A stretch of 64,000 nt of DNA from Hyphomicrobiales bacterium (GCA_017305635.1 JAFKKF010000007.1:285330-349329), one strand, 5' to 3'; numbered from the stretch's first letter, positions 1 through 10,795 are shown. Notes: generated by a model from the letters alone, not told the origin. A program made the numbers and translations.

Positions 1-262
1 CGCCGATGAGCATCACGAGGCCGATGATCAGGTCCCAGATGAAGCCGCCCCAGCTCTTGACGTTGAAGGCATGGATGATCTCGACGATGCCGAGCCAGAC
101 GAGGACGATGGCGACGACGGCCGCCACGGTGAGGCCGGCGATGAACGGCATGGCGATGGCGAAGACGCCGCCGATCAGGAACAGGATTCCGAGGGCGATG
201 AACCAGCCCGAATGCTTCCTCACCTCGCCGATGGCGCCCATGGTCATGGCTGCGTTGGTCAT
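1..262 (-). CDS. HdeD-like (DUF308) membrane protein, 3' end outside window
   Basis: The first 87 residues are visible, starting at an ATG behind a GAGGGGAG ribosome site. After a short polar N-terminus come three closely packed hydrophobic segments (about residues 20-40, 43-63 and 74-87), separated by short loops such as FNVKSWGG. This matches the paired-helix build of HdeD/DUF308 proteins, small inner-membrane proteins named for an Escherichia coli acid-resistance locus. The biochemical role is unknown. The C-terminal half is cut off by the window edge, so the family call rests on the N-terminal half. It is divergent from trmJ. Confidence 0.6.
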   Translation of the reverse strand, partial: MTNAAMTMGAIGEVRKHSGWFIALGILFLIGGVFAIAMPFIAGLTVAAVVAIVLVWLGIVEIIHAFNVKSWGGFIWDLIIGLVMLIG

Positions 263-377
263 GGAATTCAGCTCCCCTCGATTGGCCAGAATCGCCGCCC
301 TGGCGTGGCCTGCACGGCGAGAATAGCGCAGCGCGGCGGGGTGCAACATATCATCCGCACGGATCGGTTACCCATGC

Positions 378-406
378 TTGACCGGGGGCGTGGTCTGCCA
401 TAGGCC
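378..406 (+). promoter_or_regulatory. candidate sigma-70-type promoter for trmJ-murI
   Basis: TTGACC at 378-383 and TAGGCC at 401-406 are separated by 17 bases and lie 28 bases before the trmJ start. The -35 is good and the -10 poor, so this is only a candidate. Confidence 0.3.
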
Positions 407-433
407 GGCAGGGTCCTTGAAGACAGGCAGAAA

Positions 434-1216
434 ATGGCCGATCCCGCCATCATCCTGGTCGAGCCGCAGCTCGGCGAAAACATCGGCACGGCGGCCCGCG
501 CCATGGCCAATTTCGGGCTCCTCGACCTGAGGATCGTCAATCCGCGCGAGGGCTGGCCGAACGAGAAGGCGGTGACGTCGTCGAGCGGATCGCCGACGAT
601 CGGGCATGCGCGGGTCTTCGGGACGGTGGCGGAAGCCATCGCCGATCTCCGCTTCGTCTATGCGACGACGGCGCGCGAGCGCGAGGTGGCGAAGCCGGTG
701 GTCGGCCCGCGCGCGGCGGTGACCCGGATGCGCGAGCTCGCCGGCGAGGGCGTCACGTCGGGCATCCTCTTCGGGCGCGAGCGCACCGGGCTCGGCAACG
801 AGGAGGTCTCGCTCGCCGACGCCATCCTGACGCTGCCGGTCGATCCGCGGTTCACCTCGCTGAACGTCGCCCAGGCGGTGCTGGTCATGGCCTATGAGTG
901 GCGGCTGTCGGGCTTTGCCGAGGAGGGCGCGGCGCTGCCCTTCGGGACGCCGGACGATCCGCCGGCGCCGAAGGAGGCGCTGCTCCACCTCTTCGAGCAT
1001 CTGGAATCGGCGCTGGAGGCGGTGAACTTCTTCCGCCCGGCGGAGAAGAAGCCGCATGTCGTCGCCTCGCTCCGCAACATCCTGCAGCGGGCGCAGATGT
1101 CCGAGCCGGAGGTGCGGTCGCTGCGCGGCGTGATCGCGGCGCTGGAGCGGCGGCCGACGCGGCCGCACAGACTGCCGGACGGCACCATCACCACCGACCG
1201 CGGAAAGTTCGAATGA
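434..1216 (+). CDS. trmJ: tRNA/rRNA 2'-O-methyltransferase, TrmJ type
   Basis: A 260-residue SPOUT-class (TrmH/SpoU) RNA methyltransferase, expected to use SAM to 2'-O-methylate tRNA position 32 or a similar site. The three family motifs are present: [15 protein letters not shown] near residues 10-24, the FGRERTGL motif at about 113-120, and [16 protein letters not shown] from about 140, which forms the SAM-binding trefoil knot. Length fits TrmJ, which carries a short C-terminal extension; here that tail is rich in charged residues. The stop overlaps the murI start as ATGA, so the two genes are translationally coupled. Whether it acts on tRNA or rRNA cannot be told from sequence. Confidence 0.85.
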   Translation: MADPAIILVEPQLGENIGTAARAMANFGLLDLRIVNPREGWPNEKAVTSSSGSPTIGHARVFGTVAEAIADLRFVYATTAREREVAKPVVGPRAAVTRMRELAGEGVTSGILFGRERTGLGNEEVSLADAILTLPVDPRFTSLNVAQAVLVMAYEWRLSGFAEEGAALPFGTPDDPPAPKEALLHLFEHLESALEAVNFFRPAEKKPHVVASLRNILQRAQMSEPEVRSLRGVIAALERRPTRPHRLPDGTITTDRGKFE

Positions 1217-2028
1217 GCCTGCGGCTGCTCGTCTTCGATTCCGGGATCGGCGGGCTGTCGGTGGCGCGCGAGATCCGCAAGGCGCTGCCCGGCGCGGAGA
1301 TGATCTACGTCGCCGACGATGCCGCCTTTCCCTATGGCGACTGGCCTGACATGGCGCTCAGCGACCATGTCGTCGCCACCGTCGCACGGCTGATCGGGCG
1401 CTTCGCGCCGGATGCGGTGGTGATCGCCTGCAATACCGCCTCGACGCTGGTCCTGCCGCCGCTCAGGGCACAGTTCACGCTGCCCTTCGTCGGCACGGTG
1501 CCGGCGATCAAGCCGGCGGCGGAGCATACGCGATCCGGGCTCGTCAGCGTGCTCGCCACCTTCGGCACCATGCAGCGCGACTATACGCGCGGCCTGATCG
1601 CGCAGTTCGCCGGCAACGTGCATGTGCGGCTGGTCGGCTCGTCTCACCTCGCGCCGCTCGCCGAGGCGCATATGCGCGGCGAGGCCGTGGACGATGCGGC
1701 GATCTTCGCCGAGATCGAGCCGGCCTTCATGGAGCGGGACGGGAGGCGGACCGATACCGTGGTGCTCGCCTGCACGCACTATCCGTTCCTCGTCGAGCGT
1801 TTCGAGGCGCTGAAGCCGTGGGCGGTCGAGTGGGTCGACCCGGCGCCGGCGATCGCGCGGCGCGTGGCGACGGTGGCGGGCGAAGCGGCGGCCGCGCGCG
1901 GGCCGACGGGTGCCGCCTATCTGACCTCGGGCAGGAGCTGGCCGCCGGCGCTGGCGCCGCTGCTCGAGGGCCTCGGCGTGGCGCCGGGGCATCCGCCGCT
2001 GGTCCTGCCGGCGCCGCAACGGCCCTGA
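1213..2028 (+). CDS. murI: glutamate racemase
   Basis: This 271-residue cytoplasmic enzyme interconverts L- and D-glutamate to supply peptidoglycan synthesis. Both catalytic cysteines sit in their family contexts, ACNTAS (Cys73) and ACTHYPF (Cys187), and the N-terminal DSGIGGLSV motif is intact. The ATG at 1213 overlaps the trmJ stop (ATGA) and gives the standard N-terminus [11 protein letters not shown], although the frame stays open further upstream. Coupling to an RNA methyltransferase gene is common in Hyphomicrobiales. Nothing in the protein suggests inactivation. Confidence 0.93.
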   Translation: MSLRLLVFDSGIGGLSVAREIRKALPGAEMIYVADDAAFPYGDWPDMALSDHVVATVARLIGRFAPDAVVIACNTASTLVLPPLRAQFTLPFVGTVPAIKPAAEHTRSGLVSVLATFGTMQRDYTRGLIAQFAGNVHVRLVGSSHLAPLAEAHMRGEAVDDAAIFAEIEPAFMERDGRRTDTVVLACTHYPFLVERFEALKPWAVEWVDPAPAIARRVATVAGEAAAARGPTGAAYLTSGRSWPPALAPLLEGLGVAPGHPPLVLPAPQRP

Positions 2029-2037
2029 GCACTCACG

Positions 2038-2529
2038 TCAGTCGACGGCGGTATCGGGCAAGGCGAGGAAGATCAGCACGGCGCTGATCATGGTCAGGAA
2101 CTCGAAGGCCTTCTGCTGGCCGTTCCAGATCTGCGACTGCCACATGGCGAACCACTCGCCGCCAACGGCGACGAAGCCGACGGCGTAGAGAAGGAAGCCG
2201 AGGGAAAGGCCGACGATGGCGATCGTCTTGGCCCGGTTGAAGTCGGTTCCGGTGATCGCGCCGAGGAGCCGGAGCGCGCCCGCCCAGAGGAGGATCGCCA
2301 CGACGATCTCGGTGGCGATGATCGCCCAGTAGCCGGCGGTCTGGATGGTCGGATCGGTGATCGCCCGCCAGTGCAGGCTCGAATCCGGGAAGGTCGTATC
2401 CATGGACAGGACGTGCTGCACGAACTGCCAGTTGGAATTGTAGTCGGTGATGTTGCCGAAGGCGACGAGGGTGAAGAAGAGCGCGACCGCGGCGACGAAG
2501 GCGATCTTGCAAAGGCGGATGAGGACCAT
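2038..2529 (-). CDS. DUF2165-type small integral membrane protein
   Basis: The protein has 163 residues and four predicted membrane helices at about residues 7-27, 66-86, 100-121 and 140-157. Between the first two lies an aromatic periplasmic loop (NITDYNSNWQFVQHVLSMDTTF). That loop and the four-helix layout match the DUF2165 family, which has no assigned function. It converges on murI with a 9-base gap. Upstream is the rpsD promoter region on the other strand. I recognise the family pattern but can say nothing about substrate or partner. Confidence 0.65.
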   Translation of the reverse strand: MVLIRLCKIAFVAAVALFFTLVAFGNITDYNSNWQFVQHVLSMDTTFPDSSLHWRAITDPTIQTAGYWAIIATEIVVAILLWAGALRLLGAITGTDFNRAKTIAIVGLSLGFLLYAVGFVAVGGEWFAMWQSQIWNGQQKAFEFLTMISAVLIFLALPDTAVD

Positions 2530-2596
2530 GGCGAATCTCCCCGATTCTGCGGCGAGTATAGGCCGGGAGAGGGCCGCCGGGCAGGGAGGGGCCGGT

Positions 2597-2625
2597 TTGA
2601 CAGGGGCCGGGCGGGCGACTATGTA
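2597..2625 (+). promoter_or_regulatory. strong candidate promoter for rpsD
   Basis: A perfect TTGACA at 2597-2602 and TATGTA at 2620-2625 are 17 bases apart. Transcription would begin near 2632 and give a leader of about 135 bases before rpsD. Confidence 0.6.
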
Positions 2626-2631
2626 AGCGCC

Positions 2632-2766
2632 CGCGGGACGGAGCCTTCGGGCTCCGCCCTGCTTTTCAGCGACCCGTGGAGGGCGAAGGAACGCTTCCTT
2701 CCTCCTCCTGTCGGCCGGGAAACCGGCAGAGGAGGGCGCCTACCCGAGTGACATGAAAGGTAAGCG
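2632..2766 (+). promoter_or_regulatory. structured 5' leader of rpsD, possible S4 autoregulatory element
   Basis: Three consecutive hairpins can be read. The first is a perfect 7-bp stem closed by a TTCG tetraloop (2639-2656), followed by CCCTGCTTTT, so it could attenuate. The second has GAAGGAA paired with TTCCTTC around CGC (2685-2701). The third is long, with CCTCCTC paired with GAGGAGG plus TGTCGG with CCGGCA (2701-2735). The AAAGG ribosome site lies just after the last stem. S4 is known to repress its own mRNA in other bacteria; that it does so here is inference. Confidence 0.45.
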
Positions 2767-3384
2767 ATGACCAAGCGCATACAGGCGAAGCACAAGCTCG
2801 ATCGCCGCATGGGCCAGAACATCTGGGGCCGCCCGAAGAGCCCCGTCAACAGCCGCGAATATGGCCCCGGCCAGCACGGCCAGCGCCGCAAGGGCAAGCT
2901 CTCGGACTTCGGCGTGCAGCTGAAGGCCAAGCAGAAGCTGAAGGGCTATTACGGGAATATCTCGGAGCGGCAGTTCAAGAACATCTATTACGAAGCCATC
3001 CGCCGCGCCGGCGACACGTCGGAGCACCTGGTCGGCCTTCTCGAGAGCCGCCTCGACGCGCTCGTCTATCGCGCCAAGTTCGTGCCGACCGTCTTCGCCT
3101 CGCGCCAGTTCATCAGCCACGGCCACGTGCAGGTGAACGGCAAGCGCGTCAACATCCCGAGCTACCGCGTGAAGCCGGGCGACGTCGTCTCGGTCAAGGA
3201 TGCCTCGAAGCAGCTCGCGGTCGTGCTCGAAGCCGTCCAGTCGGGCGAGCGCGACACGCCGGACTATATCGAGGTCGATCCGGCGAAGCTGACGGCGACC
3301 TTCATCCGCCGCCCGGGCCTCGCCGACATTCCCTATCCGGTCCAGATGGAACCGCACCTCGTGGTCGAGTTCTATTCGCGCTAA
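2767..3384 (+). CDS. rpsD: 30S ribosomal protein S4
   Basis: This 205-residue primary 16S rRNA-binding protein nucleates assembly of the 30S body domain. The N-terminal region ([26 protein letters not shown]) and the S4 RNA-binding domain from about residue 94 ([14 protein letters not shown]...[12 protein letters not shown]) are complete, and the C-terminus HLVVEFYSR is typical. The N-terminus has no cysteines, so this is the zinc-free form. It is monocistronic here rather than in the alpha operon, as usual in alphaproteobacteria, and lies between its own leader and a strong terminator. Confidence 0.97.
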   Translation: MTKRIQAKHKLDRRMGQNIWGRPKSPVNSREYGPGQHGQRRKGKLSDFGVQLKAKQKLKGYYGNISERQFKNIYYEAIRRAGDTSEHLVGLLESRLDALVYRAKFVPTVFASRQFISHGHVQVNGKRVNIPSYRVKPGDVVSVKDASKQLAVVLEAVQSGERDTPDYIEVDPAKLTATFIRRPGLADIPYPVQMEPHLVVEFYSR

Positions 3385-3408
3385 GGTTTTCCGACTACGC
3401 ACAAACGG

Positions 3409-3437
3409 AAAGGGCCGTCCCTATGGGACGGCCCTTT
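3409..3437. terminator. bidirectional intrinsic terminator between rpsD and grxD
   Basis: A perfect inverted repeat, AAAGGGCCGTCCC and GGGACGGCCCTTT around TAT, is followed by T on the plus strand and A on the left side. It can end both rpsD and the converging grxD transcript. Confidence 0.85.
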
Positions 3438-3462
3438 TCGATTCAAGCGCCGCGCGCTGCGG

Positions 3463-3807
3463 TCAGGCGCTGGCGGGGACCTCGGCCACGGCAATGCCCT
3501 TGCCGGTCAGGAAGCCCTGCAGCTCGCCTCCCTGGAACATCTCGCGGATGATGTCGCAGCCGCCGACGAACTCGCCCTTGACGTAGAGTTGCGGGATGGT
3601 CGGCCAGTTGGAATATTCCTTGATCCCCTGGCGGATGTCCGCGTTCTCGAGGACGTTGATGCCCTTGTAGTCGACGCCCAGGTAATCGAGGATCTGGACG
3701 ACCTGGCCGGAGAAGCCGCATTGCGGGAAGGTCGGCGTGCCCTTCATGAAGAGCACGACGTCGTTGCCCTTCACCTCGCTGTCGATCCAGTTGTTGATGT
3801 CAGTCAT
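3463..3807 (-). CDS. grxD: monothiol glutaredoxin, Grx4/GrxD family
   Basis: This is a 114-residue CGFS-type glutaredoxin. The active-site motif CGFS begins at Cys30 ([11 protein letters not shown]), and the glutathione-binding segments [16 protein letters not shown] and GCDI are present. These proteins carry a [2Fe-2S] cluster, often shared with BolA, and take part in Fe-S delivery and iron sensing. The bolA gene lies just upstream in the same transcript, which supports a Grx-BolA pair. The start codon overlaps the end of a 41-codon small ORF that fills the gap between the two genes. Confidence 0.92.
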   Translation of the reverse strand: MTDINNWIDSEVKGNDVVLFMKGTPTFPQCGFSGQVVQILDYLGVDYKGINVLENADIRQGIKEYSNWPTIPQLYVKGEFVGGCDIIREMFQGGELQGFLTGKGIAVAEVPASA

Positions 3808-3925
3808 TGGTCGGGTTCCTGTTGATGCGGGACCGCACGCGCACGACGCGGGCCATGGCCCGGCCGGCGCGGAGATCCATGTAGGCGAAGGCCGCGAGAC
3901 AGGCGGCGAGAAGAGCGTAGGTCAT
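3800..3925 (-). CDS. 41-residue small protein between bolA and grxD
   Basis: An open frame fills the bolA-grxD gap exactly. Its ATG (3925, or one codon earlier at 3928) overlaps the bolA stop, and its TGA overlaps the grxD start by 8 bases. The product begins with a hydrophobic stretch ([15 protein letters not shown]) and ends in an arginine-rich tail ([16 protein letters not shown]), like a single-pass membrane micropeptide. Such tight packing between two cotranscribed genes argues for real translation. I do not recognise a family, and codon bias in GC-rich DNA could make it by chance. Confidence 0.4.
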   Translation of the reverse strand: MTYALLAACLAAFAYMDLRAGRAMARVVRVRSRINRNPTND

Positions 3926-4161
3926 CATCCCTCCGGTGCGCTCGTCTGCAAGGCAAGCGCGTGAAGCGTGCCCCCCATCTTCCCCTTCAGCGCATTGTAG
4001 ACCATCTGGTGCTGCTGCACACGGCTCTTGCCGCGGAAGGATTCCGAGACGACCTCGGCGGCATAGTGGTCGCCGTCACCGGCGAGATCGCGGATCACGA
4101 CCCGGGCGTCGGGCAGAGCCGACTTGATCATGGCCTCGATGTCGCGGGCATCCATTCCCAT
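3925..4161 (-). CDS. BolA family protein
   Basis: The 78-residue protein has the BolA-like fold. The conserved segment FRGKSRVQQHQMVYNAL, with the C-terminal-side histidine that helps bind a [2Fe-2S] cluster with a monothiol glutaredoxin, lies around residues 42-58, and the LHALALQT strand follows. The N-terminal pattern (DIEAMIKSALPDARVVI) is nearer the short IbaG/BolA3 group than E. coli BolA. It lies 12 bases after purL and upstream of grxD. A role in Fe-S handling with GrxD is inferred from family knowledge and position. Confidence 0.85.
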   Translation of the reverse strand: MGMDARDIEAMIKSALPDARVVIRDLAGDGDHYAAEVVSESFRGKSRVQQHQMVYNALKGKMGGTLHALALQTSAPEG

Positions 4162-4173
4162 GGCAGCCTCCGT

Positions 4174-6396
<2,223 letters not shown>

Positions 6397-6441
6397 GATG
6401 GCGGACCGTGGTTCGGATCAGAGGAGCGCGAAGCACACTCT

Positions 6442-6565
6442 ATCGTCATGGCCGGCCTTGTGCCGGCCATCCACGACTTTCTTGCTTCAGCAATTCCCAC
6501 GCCGGCTTCCCGCCAAGAAAGAGAAACAATCCGTGGATGGCCGGCACAAGGCCGGCCATGACGAT
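6442..6565. repeat. 34-bp inverted repeat pair of a dispersed GGCCGG palindrome
   Basis: Two 34-base arms, 6442-6475 and 6532-6565, are exact reverse complements, and each arm is internally palindromic around GGCCGGC..GCCGGCC. The 56-base spacer contains no gene. The element sits upstream of purL and could fold into a long stem in RNA. A single-arm copy with one difference occurs at 13603-13637. The type is common between genes of Hyphomicrobiales genomes. Confidence 0.85.
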
Positions 6566-6627
6566 CGGAGAGGCGGAACAGGTCGGCCATGAGGAGAAAG
6601 GCGGCCGGGTCGCGCGCCATCGCCAAG

Positions 6628-7011
6628 CTAGCTGCACCCCTCGCCGCCGTTGATCCAGCGCTTGAGGTCGGCGCCGATGCGTGGCGCGGCGGCGGAGGTG
6701 GCGAGCGCGCCGAAGACGCTGACGTGGTTGCCGCCCTCGGTCACCTGGACGACGAGGGAAGGCGCGCCGGTCGGCGTCTTGCGCGGGACGAGAAGGATGC
6801 GCGGGCCGCCGGTGGCGTTCGGCTCGGGCGAATAGATGTAGCTGGCGAAGGCCGGGTCCTTGGAGGCGATCCAGCACTTCTCGATGGAGGCGCCGAGGCG
6901 GGTGGCGAGGTTGTAGCTCTTGTCGTCGGCGGCGCCGGCGGGAGCAGCGAGGCTGGCGGCGAGGCCGGCGGCGGCGAGCGCCTGGCAGAGAGGGCGGGAC
7001 ACGGGCTTCAA
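6628..7011 (-). CDS. small secreted protein of unknown function between purQ and purL
   Basis: About 127 residues. The start is a TTG overlapping the purQ stop as TTGA, or a GTG at 7002; there is no ATG at the beginning. Either start gives a signal peptide ([21 protein letters not shown]) with an AGAA-A cleavage site near residue 28. The mature part has one cysteine early (EKCWIASK), a [14 protein letters not shown] strand region, and ends NGGEGCS. No family is recognised. It would be exported, so it has no evident role in purine synthesis despite its place in the transcript. Confidence 0.65.
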   Translation of the reverse strand: MKPVSRPLCQALAAAGLAASLAAPAGAADDKSYNLATRLGASIEKCWIASKDPAFASYIYSPEPNATGGPRILLVPRKTPTGAPSLVVQVTEGGNHVSVFGALATSAAAPRIGADLKRWINGGEGCS

Positions 7012-7703
7012 GCGGCTTTCTCCAGGCTGGTGACGATGCTCTCGAAGAGCGGGCGGCCGTCGGTGCCGCCCTGCATCGATTCGATGAGGTTCTCCGGATG
7101 GGGCATCATTCCGAGGACATTGCGGCGTTCGTTGAGGATGCCGGCAATGTCGTCGAGCGAACCGTTGGGATTGCCGCTGGCCGGCTCGCCCGGGAGCGCG
7201 GCATAGCGGAAGGCGACGCGGTCCTCGCCCTTCAGGCGCGCGAGGGTCTCGTCGTCGGCGCGGTAGTTGCCGTCGCCATGGGCGACCGGGCAGCGGAGGA
7301 CGGCGCCCTTCCGGTAGTTGCGGGTGAAGCGGGAGGCGGTGGTCTCGACGCGGAGGCCGACCTCGCGGCAGACGAAGCGGAGGCTCGCGTTCCGCATGAG
7401 GACGCCGGGCAGGAGCCCCGCCTCGCAGAGGATCTGGAAGCCGTTGCAGACGCCGAGGACCGGCACGCCGGCCGCGGCGCGCTCGGCGACGGCGCGCATG
7501 ACCGGGGCGCGGGCGGCGATGGCGCCGGAACGGAGGTAGTCGCCATAGGAAAAGCCGCCCGGGAGGACGATCAGGTCGACCTTCGGCAGGTCGCTGTCGG
7601 CGTGCCAGATTTTTGCCGGCGCGCTGCCGCCGATCCTGGTCAGCGCCGCGATCATGTCCCGGTCGCGGTTGGAGCCGGGGAAGACGACGACGGCGGATTT
7701 CAT
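7008..7703 (-). CDS. purQ: phosphoribosylformylglycinamidine synthase, glutaminase subunit PurQ
   Basis: This 231-residue class I glutamine amidotransferase supplies ammonia to PurL. The triad is visible: the cysteine in [16 protein letters not shown] (about Cys86), and the histidine and glutamate in [10 protein letters not shown] near the C-terminus. The ATG at 7703 gives the usual N-terminus [16 protein letters not shown]; the frame stays open upstream, but that extension is not family-like. It lies between two small secreted-protein genes in the purine cluster. Confidence 0.95.
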   Translation of the reverse strand: MKSAVVVFPGSNRDRDMIAALTRIGGSAPAKIWHADSDLPKVDLIVLPGGFSYGDYLRSGAIAARAPVMRAVAERAAAGVPVLGVCNGFQILCEAGLLPGVLMRNASLRFVCREVGLRVETTASRFTRNYRKGAVLRCPVAHGDGNYRADDETLARLKGEDRVAFRYAALPGEPASGNPNGSLDDIAGILNERRNVLGMMPHPENLIESMQGGTDGRPLFESIVTSLEKAA

Positions 7704-7806
7704 GGCGGCGCTCCGGGGCGGGTCGGGCGGACGGGAGAAGGGAATAGACGATTCTGCGAGCGCCGCCAGTGCTGTTTTCGGGCAATCGGGCGGTGCCGGC
7801 GGCGGA

Positions 7807-8289
7807 TCAGGGAGTCCCGTCCGCCGGCCGCACGCCCTCGACGAGGTCGGTGAAGCGCCCGAGGGGGACCTGCGGGCCGAAATTGCACCCGCCACCGGGC
7901 GCGGTGACGAGGCGGTAGAGCTTCCCGCGGAACACGACGGCGGCCGAGAGGATCGGCTTGTCGAGCGCCCGGCAGCCGGACCAGAGCTGGTAGGCGAGGA
8001 AGGGCAGAGCCGGCGCGTGGAGCGCGATCGCTTCCGGTCCGCGCCAGCGCTCCTCCTCGACGCTGCCGTTCGGCTCGGCGAGGAAGGCGTAGATGCTGGC
8101 GCCTTCCGGACAATCGGCGGCGATGCAGGTGAGCACAACGCCTTCGGCCGGCCCGGCCGGTGTCCCCGTTCGCCAGACGCCGGTGTCATAGGGAATCTCG
8201 GCGTCGCCCCAGGGCACGGCCGCTTCCTCCGCCATGGCGGGAAGGGACAGGAGGACGAGGAAAGCGAGGAGGCGGGCGACCAGCGACAT
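7807..8289 (-). CDS. secreted protein of unknown function between purS and purQ
   Basis: The 160-residue product has a clear signal peptide ([17 protein letters not shown], cleavage near residue 20). The mature part has four cysteines in pairs (TCIAADC and, later, SGCRAL and GGCNF), consistent with two disulfides in the periplasm. No family is recognised. A gap of 103 bases to purQ and 42 to purS suggests it is cotranscribed with them. The tail is proline- and charge-rich. Exported proteins inside a purine operon are unexpected; this one may be a separate insertion tolerated in the operon. Confidence 0.65.
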   Translation of the reverse strand: MSLVARLLAFLVLLSLPAMAEEAAVPWGDAEIPYDTGVWRTGTPAGPAEGVVLTCIAADCPEGASIYAFLAEPNGSVEEERWRGPEAIALHAPALPFLAYQLWSGCRALDKPILSAAVVFRGKLYRLVTAPGGGCNFGPQVPLGRFTDLVEGVRPADGTP

Positions 8290-8331
8290 GCGCGCGGATG
8301 AAGCCCGGCGATTGCGGCCGGGCTCGGGCCT

Positions 8332-8571
8332 TTACGCGACCTGGATGTGGTAGTTTTCGATCACGGTGTTGGCGAGGAGCTGCTCGCACATGGCCTTCAG
8401 CGCCGTCTCGGCCCTGGCCCGGTCGTTCTCGGCGATCTCGATGTCGAAGACCTTGCCCTGGCGGACGGCGCCGACCCCGGCGAAGCCGAGGGAGCCTAGC
8501 GCGCCCTCGATCGCCTTGCCCTGCGGATCGAGAACGCCGTTCTTCAGCGTGACGGTGACGCGCGCCTTCAT
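8332..8571 (-). CDS. purS: phosphoribosylformylglycinamidine synthase subunit PurS
   Basis: This 79-residue protein forms the dimeric bridge between PurL and PurQ in the FGAM synthase complex. The pattern [20 protein letters not shown], then [14 protein letters not shown] and the ending [12 protein letters not shown], is diagnostic of PurS. It lies 15 bases downstream of purC and upstream of purQ and purL on the same strand, so all three subunits of the complex are in one cluster. Confidence 0.94.
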   Translation of the reverse strand: MKARVTVTLKNGVLDPQGKAIEGALGSLGFAGVGAVRQGKVFDIEIAENDRARAETALKAMCEQLLANTVIENYHIQVA

Positions 8572-8586
8572 CCGCTCCGGCCCGCC

Positions 8587-9351
8587 TTACTGGACGAGGA
8601 CCGGGCCGGTGCCCTTCGGGCGCTCCTGCTCGATGAGGATGCCGAGGCGGCGCGCCACTTCCTGGTAGGCCTCGAGGAGGCCGCCCATGTCGCGGCGGAA
8701 ACGGTCCTTGTCGAGCTTGTTCTGGGTCTGGATGTCCCAGAGGCGGCAATTGTCGGGCGAGATCTCGTCGGCGACGACGATCCGCATCATGTCGTTTTCC
8801 CAGAGCCGCCCGCACTCGATCTTGAAATCGACCAGCTGGATGCCCGCGCCGAGGAAGAGGCCGGAGAGGAAGTCGTTGACGCGGATGGCGAGCGCCATAA
8901 CGTCGTCGATCTCCTGCGGGGTGGCCCAGCCGAAGGCGGTGATGTGCTCCTCGGAGACCATCGGATCGTTCAATTCGTCGTTCTTGTAGTAGAACTCGAT
9001 GATCGAACGGGGAAGGACAGTACCTTCCTCGATGCCGAGACGGGTAGCGAGCGACCCGGCAGCAACGTTGCGCACGACGACTTCGAGCGGAATGATCTCG
9101 ACTTCGCGGATAAGCTGCTCGCGCATGTTGAGGCGCTTGATGAAGTGCGTCGGGATGCCCATCCTGTTCAGATGGGTGAAGATGTGCTCGGAAATACGGT
9201 TGTTGAGCACGCCCTTGCCGTCGACGACCTCGTGCTTCTTCTTGTTGAACGCGGTGGCGTCGTCCTTGAAGAACTGGACGAGGGTGCCGGGCTCCGGACC
9301 CTCGAACAGGATCTTCGCCTTGCCTTCATAAATCCGCCGCCGGCGATTCAT
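8587..9351 (-). CDS. purC: SAICAR synthase
   Basis: This 254-residue enzyme joins CAIR and aspartate with ATP to make SAICAR. Family motifs seen include [15 protein letters not shown] at the N-terminus, [34 protein letters not shown], and the C-terminal [16 protein letters not shown] placed the start at 9351 ([14 protein letters not shown]), which gives the standard length; an ATG 54 bases upstream is in frame but adds an atypical tail. It appears to be first in the purC-purS-purQ-purL transcript, with a 252-base divergent region shared with the zeta-inhibitor gene. Confidence 0.95.
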   Translation of the reverse strand: MNRRRRIYEGKAKILFEGPEPGTLVQFFKDDATAFNKKKHEVVDGKGVLNNRISEHIFTHLNRMGIPTHFIKRLNMREQLIREVEIIPLEVVVRNVAAGSLATRLGIEEGTVLPRSIIEFYYKNDELNDPMVSEEHITAFGWATPQEIDDVMALAIRVNDFLSGLFLGAGIQLVDFKIECGRLWENDMMRIVVADEISPDNCRLWDIQTQNKLDKDRFRRDMGGLLEAYQEVARRLGILIEQERPKGTGPVLVQ

Positions 9352-9542
9352 GGGAACGTACCGTGGTTTGAGGAAATCCATCAGCTTTCCAGGCAGCAAA
9401 AACATTGCTGCATCAATAGCCTACATCCGACTCGGGAGGTGAGTGAGCGGCTTTCGGCGAGACCTTATTCGATCGTGTATCGGCGCACAACGATTCTAAC
9501 TTCAGGGGCGCCATGCAACGCCCGCGCCGTGCCGCGACGGCG

Positions 9543-9571
9543 TTGATTTAGTCACAAGGCGGCTTTATGCA
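9543..9571 (+). promoter_or_regulatory. candidate promoter for the zeta-inhibitor gene
   Basis: TTGATT (9543-9548) and TATGCA (9566-9571) are spaced by 17 bases, 32 bases before the ATG at 9604, which also has an AGAGGAG ribosome site. It lies in the purC-zeta divergent region, where I see no other clear signal. Confidence 0.4.
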
Positions 9572-9603
9572 AGCCCGGCAGGCCGAGAGGAGCAGAACGA
9601 AAG

Positions 9604-9927
9604 ATGACCACTTTCGACAAGCGCAAGGACGCGTTCGAGAACAAGTTCGCGCATGACGAGGAACTGCGGTTCAAGGCGGAATCGCGCCGCAACAAGCTCC
9701 TCGGCCTGTGGGCGGCGGGGCTTCTCGGCAAGACCGGCGCGGATGCCGAAGCCTATGCCAAGGAAGTCATCGTGGCCGATTTCGAGCAGGCCGGCGAGGA
9801 GGACGTCTTCCGCAAGGTCCGCAAGGATTTCGACGCCGCCGGCGTCCAGCAGTCGGACCACCAGATCCGCCGCACCATGGACGAGCTCATGCAGACGGCG
9901 ATCGGCCAGATCCGCGACGCGACGTAA
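9604..9927 (+). CDS. F1Fo-ATPase zeta (inhibitor) subunit, DUF1476
   Basis: The 107-residue protein is of the alphaproteobacterial zeta family, whose N-terminus blocks ATP hydrolysis by the F1-ATPase much as mitochondrial IF1 does. The conserved N-terminus TTFDKRKDAFENKFAHDEEL is the inhibitory region. A four-helix body follows (RRNKLLGLWAAGLLG, AKEVIVADFEQAGEEDV). It is monocistronic or cotranscribed with the aldolase 20 bases downstream, away from the ATP synthase operon, as is usual for this gene. Confidence 0.9.
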   Translation: MTTFDKRKDAFENKFAHDEELRFKAESRRNKLLGLWAAGLLGKTGADAEAYAKEVIVADFEQAGEEDVFRKVRKDFDAAGVQQSDHQIRRTMDELMQTAIGQIRDAT

Positions 9928-9947
9928 GGCACAAGGCGACAGCATCC

Positions 9948-10727
9948 ATGACACCGTCCCTCGCGGCGAAGCTGCGCTCCGGCGCGACCGTCATCACCGG
10001 CTGGAACATCTGGCCCGAGCCGCTGCTCGCGGAGATCGCGGCGCGGTCCGGCTTCGACGCCGTCACCATGGACATGCAGCACGGGCTGCACGACCCGGTC
10101 TCGGTGATGCGGGCGATCGGCGCCTGCCACCTCGGCGGCAAGCCGGCGGCGGTGCGCGTGCCGGTGGGAGACAACGGCATGGTCAGCCGCGCGCTCGACA
10201 TGGGCGCCGAGGCGGTGATCGCGCCGATGGTCAACTCGGCGGCCGAGGCGGAGGCCTTCGTGCAGGCGGCCAAGTATCCGCCGGCCGGCGAGCGCAGCTG
10301 GGGGCCGCTCCGCGGCCAGACGGTCTTCGGGCTCGACACGGATGCGCATCTGAAGATGGCGAACAAGGACACGCTCGCGCTCGCCATGGTCGAGACCAAG
10401 CGGGGCATCGAGGCGCTGGACGAGATCCTCGCGGTGAAGGGCCTCGACGGCATCTTCGTCGGGCCGTCGGACCTGTCCGTCACCATCACGGGCGGCGACC
10501 GCGTGGCGCCCGGCGATCCGCTGGTCGACGAGCCTGTGCGCATCATCGCGCGGAAGACCAAGGCGGCGGGCAAGCTCCTCGGCGCGTTCACCTGGGCGGC
10601 GAGCCGCGCCCAGTTCTTCGCCGACCTCGGCTACCAGTTCATCGCGCTCGGTACCGATCAGGCCTATTTCCAGGCCGGCATCCAGAAGATGCTGTCGGAC
10701 CGCGGCGAGGAGAAGCCGGTCACCTGA
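9948..10727 (+). CDS. HpcH/HpaI-family class II aldolase
   Basis: The 259-residue protein belongs to the pyruvate-dependent, metal-using aldolase family (HpcH/HpaI, RhmA). These enzymes cleave 2-keto-3-deoxy or 4-hydroxy-2-oxo acids to pyruvate plus an aldehyde. Seen are the DMQHGLHD motif (His as base), VGDN, the metal-ligand region MVETKRGIEALDEIL (Glu) and IFVGPSDLSVTI (Asp). The true substrate cannot be read from sequence. The ATG at 9948 was chosen because the aldolase fold starts there; the open frame extends into the preceding gene. Confidence 0.85.
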   Translation: MTPSLAAKLRSGATVITGWNIWPEPLLAEIAARSGFDAVTMDMQHGLHDPVSVMRAIGACHLGGKPAAVRVPVGDNGMVSRALDMGAEAVIAPMVNSAAEAEAFVQAAKYPPAGERSWGPLRGQTVFGLDTDAHLKMANKDTLALAMVETKRGIEALDEILAVKGLDGIFVGPSDLSVTITGGDRVAPGDPLVDEPVRIIARKTKAAGKLLGAFTWAASRAQFFADLGYQFIALGTDQAYFQAGIQKMLSDRGEEKPVT

Positions 10728-10795
10728 GCGGGGCGTAGCGCTTCGACGGGTCAAGCCCGGCCACGACGGAGGCAGGGGATAGAAAGTCCCTTTCG

